Assembly: GCA_036264235.1 (NCBI GenBank)
Contig: DATARH010000105.1
Coordinates: 1 to 7,883, forward strand
Direction: 5' to 3'
Origin: DATARH01 sp036264235
GTDB lineage: Bacteria; Pseudomonadota; Alphaproteobacteria; ATCC43930; CGMCC-115725
DNA length: 7,883 nucleotides
Under the pieces are notes generated by a model that had not been told where the DNA came from, searched no databases, and worked only from the letters and a program-made list of their open reading frames with translations. The position numbers and the translations under genes are program-made. Of the stretch, positions 5,204 to 7,883 are shown in pieces (the first letter of the stretch is position 1; each line of letters opens with the position of its first letter).

Positions 5204-6154
5204 TTACGCTCGCTGCGGTGCCGGGACCACCGTGCGGCGGCGACGCAAGGTCTCGCGCCATAGGATGTAAAGCCCCGAGGCGACAACAATCGCGGAACCG
5301 ACCAGCAGGCCCGGCGTCGGCACGTCCCCCCATACCGCGAAGCCGAGGACCGATGCCCAGACCAGCGACAGGTAATTGAACGGCGCGACGGCCGAGGGTG
5401 GCGCATACGACAGCGACCGGGTCCACCAGAACTGCGCGACCCCGTTGCCGATCCCGGCAAGCGCGACCATCACCGCATCGCCCCAATGCGGGGCGCGGAA
5501 CCCGAGCAGCAGCAGGCCCGCGGTGCATAAGGTCATAATGCTCATCTGGTAGAGAGTCAGTGTCTCGGCCGACTCGCTCATGCTCATGCGGCGGATCGCG
5601 ATTGCGACGGTTGAGATCAAGACCGCGTTGCCGAGCGCGAATAGCGCACCGTAAGTCAGCGAGCCGGCGCCGGGATTGGTGATGATCACGACGCCGATAA
5701 ACCCGACGATCAGCGCCGACCAGCGGTGGATGCCGACCTTTTCCTTCAGGATTACGATCGACAGCAGGGTCGTAAACAACGGTGCCGCGAAGCCGATCGC
5801 CGTCGCCGAGCCGAGCGACAGTGCGCTGACCGCGAGGAACCAGCACAGCATCGAGCCGAACTGCGATAGGCCGCGCTGCAGATGCTCGCGGTAGCGTCGC
5901 GTCCGCAACACGCCCCACCCGGCGCGGGGCAATACGATCGCGGCGACGGTCAGAAACGCGAACAAGGTGCGTCCGAATGCGACCTCGCCCAGCGGATAGC
6001 TGGCAAGTTGCCATTTCACGACCGCATTGCCGCCGGCGAACATCACGGTCGAGCCGACCATGTAGGCGATCCCGAGCGGGATCTGGTTGTGCCCGGCCGC
6101 CACGGCCGAATCGGCGACCGTCGATCGCGTCGGGCCGCCTGGCCGGATGCGCAT
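5204..6154 (-). CDS. EamA/DMT-family inner-membrane permease
   Basis: The 316-residue product is a drug/metabolite transporter superfamily permease with ten predicted membrane helices in two EamA repeats (about 26-160 and 168-300). The repeat-1 hallmark is the helix pair ALSLGSATAIGFAAPLFTTL (111-130), then ILKEKVGIHRW (135-145) and GFIGVVII (151-158). In repeat 2 the matching region is YAPPSAVAPFNYLSLVWASV (250-269), followed by a shorter GFAVWGD loop (271-277) and a last helix (281-299). A basic tail (RETLRRRR, 300-307) fits a cytosolic C-terminus. Length and layout are normal for the family; substrates range over amino acids, metabolites and drugs and cannot be predicted here. ATG 6154 is preceded on the minus strand by AGAGG (plus 6160-6164) at five bases, supporting this start. 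It converges on the cyclase with a 5-bp gap and is divergent from the MFS exporter. Confidence 0.93.
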   Translation of the reverse strand: MRIRPGGPTRSTVADSAVAAGHNQIPLGIAYMVGSTVMFAGGNAVVKWQLASYPLGEVAFGRTLFAFLTVAAIVLPRAGWGVLRTRRYREHLQRGLSQFGSMLCWFLAVSALSLGSATAIGFAAPLFTTLLSIVILKEKVGIHRWSALIVGFIGVVIITNPGAGSLTYGALFALGNAVLISTVAIAIRRMSMSESAETLTLYQMSIMTLCTAGLLLLGFRAPHWGDAVMVALAGIGNGVAQFWWTRSLSYAPPSAVAPFNYLSLVWASVLGFAVWGDVPTPGLLVGSAIVVASGLYILWRETLRRRRTVVPAPQRA

Positions 6155-6369
6155 TGGAGCCTCTTTCGTGTATCGCTGGCGCCGTACTAAGGGATCGCGC
6201 GCTGCTCGTGGAGTCCCTGCCGGAAATTATTCATCGGCGGGTACGCGGTTCCCGAGCCCTTCGGCGGGCCTCGGCGGCCGATCCGCGCGTTTGCGTGTAG
6301 CCGTTGCGATTATGAGTTCAGATGGGCGGGCTGCTGGCGGCGGCGGCGCGCTCGAGCGCGGCGGAACTC

Positions 6370-6388
6370 GATGCAATCCATTTGCATC
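6370..6388. promoter_or_regulatory. Perfect 7+7 dyad, candidate operator upstream of the MFS exporter
   Basis: GATGCAA (6370-6376) and TTGCATC (6382-6388) form a perfect inverted repeat around the five bases TCCAT, spanning 19 bp. It is less GC-rich than its surroundings. Size and symmetry fit the operators of TetR or MarR family repressors, which often control DHA2 exporters, but no such regulator gene is in the window. Confidence 0.35.
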
Positions 6389-6492
6389 AACTCCTCCCAC
6401 TTCGAGCGCTTATCGATGAAGGGCAATGCGGATAAGATCGGCCGACCCGGTCCTGGCCGACGCGCCGCGGGGCTGTCGGGTGAATTTGCCGC

Positions 6493-6498
6493 AAAGGA
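6493..6498 (+). promoter_or_regulatory. Ribosome binding site that sets the GTG start of the MFS exporter
   Basis: AAAGGA is eight bases ahead of GTG 6507. The other in-frame candidates are GTG 6480, with no site, and ATG 6426, with AAGGG only two bases away. Confidence 0.6.
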
Positions 6499-6506
6499 CG
6501 AGAGGA

Positions 6507-7883
6507 GTGGCCGGAGACAGCGCCCCGCCGGTCCCGAACCGGGCTTTGACGACCGCGACTGTGATTTGCGCCTGCGTCATGCAGGGGCTCGACACGACGA
6601 TCGTCAATGTCTGCCTACCGCACATCCAGGGCAGCATGTCGGCGGCCCAGGACCAGATCTCGTGGGTCCTGACCTCTTATATCGTCTCGTCGGCGATCAT
6701 GATGCCGCTGACCGGTTGGCTCGCCGGACGCTTTGGCGTGCGCCACATCTTTCTGGCGTCGGTTATCGGCTTCACAATCACCTCGGCGCTCTGCGGCGCC
6801 GCGACCAGCCTCAACCAACTCGTGCTGTATCGCGTGTTGCAGGGGATCTGCAGCGCCGGGCTGGTGCCATTGGGACAGGCGACGCTGTTCACGATCTACC
6901 CACGCGAAAAACACGGCCAGGCGATGGCGATTTTCAGTACCGGCGCGATGATGGGGCCGATCGTCGGTCCAACATTGGGTGGCTGGCTGACCGACAATTT
7001 CGATTGGCGCTGGTGCTTCTACATCAACCTGCCGGTCGGTGCGTTGTGCGCACTCGGAATTTTCATCTGCGTCCGGCAGTCGCCGGGGATGCGCCGCGAT
7101 GCGTTCGACGGGTTCGGCTTTGCGATGCTGAGCATCGCGGTCGGGTCGCTGCAGATGATGCTCGACCGCGGCCAGCTCAAGGATTGGTTTCACTCGACCG
7201 AAATCTGGATCGAGGCAACGGTCGCGCTCTTGTGTTTCTACCTGCTAATCGTTCACACGGTGACCGCGGGCGAACGCTCCTTTCTTAACCGCGAGCTGCT
7301 GAAGAGCCCCAATTTTGTCGCCGGCAGTCTGCTGATGTTCGGGGTCGGTATGATCCTCAGCGGCAGCCTGGCGCTGTTGCCGTCGATGATGCAGGTGCTG
7401 ATGAATTATCCGGTGTTCGACGCCGGGTGGATGATGGCGCCGCGCGGCTTCGGCACGATGCTGGCGATGTTCTTTGTCGCCCGTATGATCAACCGCGTCG
7501 ACAACCGCGCCTTCATCCTCGTCGGCTTTCTGCTGACCGCAGCCTCATTGTGGCAGATGACCGGATTTTCGTTGCAGATGGGGTCGGGTCCGATCCTGTT
7601 CGCCGGTTTCGCCCAGGGCTTTGGCCTAGGCTGCACCTTCGTCCCGCTCAACCTGCTCGCGCTCTCCGGTTTGCCGCACCACATCTTGACCCAGGGGACC
7701 GCGATCCGCGCCCTGATGCGGATGCTCGGCGGCAGCATTGGAATCGCCATCCTCGAGACGCAGCTGACGCAGAACACCCAAATCGTGCATTCGCGGCTGA
7801 TCGAGTGGCTGCGCCCTGACAATCCATTGGCGCAGGCGCCGTTCCTCGCGGCGCCGTTCAGCCTCACGACCCCGTCCGGTGTC
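6507..7883 (+). CDS. DHA2-family (EmrB/QacA-type) MFS exporter, 3' truncated by window edge
   Basis: This proton-driven inner-membrane exporter has 459 codons visible; the family is usually about 500-530 residues with 14 helices, so only the last helix or so and the tail are missing. Motif D1 is LDTTIVNVCLPHI (28-40), with the helix-1 Asp29. Motif A is GWLAGRFGVRHIFL (70-83), in the loop between helices 2 and 3. Motif B is YRVLQGICSAGLVPLGQA (108-125), with Arg109. Motif C, the antiporter signature, is GAMMGPIVGPTLGGWL (146-161). The family-typical WRWCFYINLPVG follows at 167-178. Such pumps expel drugs or small metabolites, often with an HlyD-like adaptor (EmrA) encoded nearby; none is visible. 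Start GTG 6507 gives MAGDSAPPVPNRAL as the N-terminus. Starting at ATG 6426 would add 27 Arg- and Pro-rich residues. The gene is divergent from the EamA permease and may be controlled through the dyad upstream. Confidence 0.92.
   Translation, partial: MAGDSAPPVPNRALTTATVICACVMQGLDTTIVNVCLPHIQGSMSAAQDQISWVLTSYIVSSAIMMPLTGWLAGRFGVRHIFLASVIGFTITSALCGAATSLNQLVLYRVLQGICSAGLVPLGQATLFTIYPREKHGQAMAIFSTGAMMGPIVGPTLGGWLTDNFDWRWCFYINLPVGALCALGIFICVRQSPGMRRDAFDGFGFAMLSIAVGSLQMMLDRGQLKDWFHSTEIWIEATVALLCFYLLIVHTVTAGERSFLNRELLKSPNFVAGSLLMFGVGMILSGSLALLPSMMQVLMNYPVFDAGWMMAPRGFGTMLAMFFVARMINRVDNRAFILVGFLLTAASLWQMTGFSLQMGSGPILFAGFAQGFGLGCTFVPLNLLALSGLPHHILTQGTAIRALMRMLGGSIGIAILETQLTQNTQIVHSRLIEWLRPDNPLAQAPFLAAPFSLTTPSGV

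Larger units (their letters stand above)
6155..6506. other. Non-coding divergent spacer (352 bp) between two transporter genes
   Basis: No convincing gene lies here. The stretch holds the ribosome site of the EamA gene (6160-6164, minus), an A/T-rich patch at about 6222-6233, an imperfect hairpin at 6252-6274 (CCGAG with CTCGG, CCC with GGG, one bulged C), the dyad at 6370-6388, and the MFS ribosome site at 6493-6498. A 37-codon ORF at 6322-6435 lacks a good ribosome site and is judged spurious. Both transporter promoters should lie here, but I cannot pick a clear -35/-10 pair. Confidence 0.6.

Noticed and set aside
4307..5263. Long plus-strand ORF in another frame across the cyclase
   Set aside because: It is Arg/Gly/Ala-rich, has no domain, and lies wholly over the cyclase gene, whose frame carries all catalytic motifs.
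5148..6014. Minus-strand 288-codon ORF across the EamA gene
   Set aside because: It is Arg-rich and out of frame with the clear ten-helix permease; a shadow frame.
6322..6435. A 37-codon ORF (MGGLLAAAARSS...) in the spacer upstream of the MFS gene, overlapping the frame opened by ATG 6426
   Set aside because: It has no good ribosome site, its composition is mostly Ala and Leu from GC-rich codons, and no family is recognisable. A leader peptide or a remnant of a regulator's C-terminus cannot be excluded, but nothing supports it.
6371..7288. Long plus-strand ORF in another frame across the MFS gene
   Set aside because: Its translation is Arg-, Gly- and Asp-rich without any motif, while the 6507 frame shows every DHA2 motif in order. 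It is a high-GC shadow frame.
1..7883. Defence system, prophage, CRISPR array, transposon or biosynthetic cluster
   Set aside because: No nuclease, helicase, reverse transcriptase, integrase, transposase, direct-repeat array or synthase genes were found; the cyclase stands beside no effector of the CBASS or Pycsar kind and is of the ordinary class III adenylate type.

Overview
The window looks like a chromosomal accessory or metabolic stretch of a GC-rich alphaproteobacterium (Rhodospirillales or Rhizobiales type). The basis is high third-position GC, Shine-Dalgarno-led starts, and protein families common in that class: EamA permeases, leaderless NMT1/THI5-like binding proteins, COG3618-type amidohydrolases and soluble class III cyclases. 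The taxonomic call is inference; no rRNA or other marker gene is present. There is no tRNA, CRISPR array, insertion sequence, integrase or phage gene.

Layout. Positions 1-432 (+) hold the C-terminal end of a class III PLP aminotransferase. It converges on a 307-residue uncharacterised protein (595-1518, -), and the 162-bp gap between them carries two hairpins. The uncharacterised protein contains an internal tandem duplication of a roughly 110-residue domain. Divergent from it is a two-gene unit on the + strand. Its first gene (1639-2562) is a THI5/NMT1-fold binding protein without a signal peptide. Its second (2679-3521) is a metal-dependent-hydrolase-fold amidohydrolase whose first metal-ligand His is replaced by Gln. 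The two are separated by a 116-bp spacer with a UACG-tetraloop hairpin, and their start regions are nearly identical.

Next is a convergent SRPBCC/AHSA1-like protein (3564-4016, -). Divergent from it is a soluble class III adenylate cyclase (4128-5198, +) with the full catalytic residue set and an eight-codon overlapping upstream ORF at its start. The cyclase ends 5 bp from the end of an EamA/DMT permease (5204-6154, -). A 352-bp non-coding divergent spacer with a perfect 7+7 dyad follows. The window closes with a DHA2 (EmrB/QacA-type) MFS exporter that starts at GTG 6507 and runs off the right edge.

How the genes may work together. Gene direction alternates, so most genes are probably separate transcription units. 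Only the binding-protein/amidohydrolase pair looks like an operon. That pair lacks ABC permease and ATPase partners and both products appear cytosolic, so a small catabolic enzyme module is as plausible as transport. The aminotransferase would fit a catabolic setting, but its substrate is not readable here. I see no clear defence, mobile or biosynthetic system. The least explained items are the duplicated-domain protein and the leaderless binding-protein/amidohydrolase pair.
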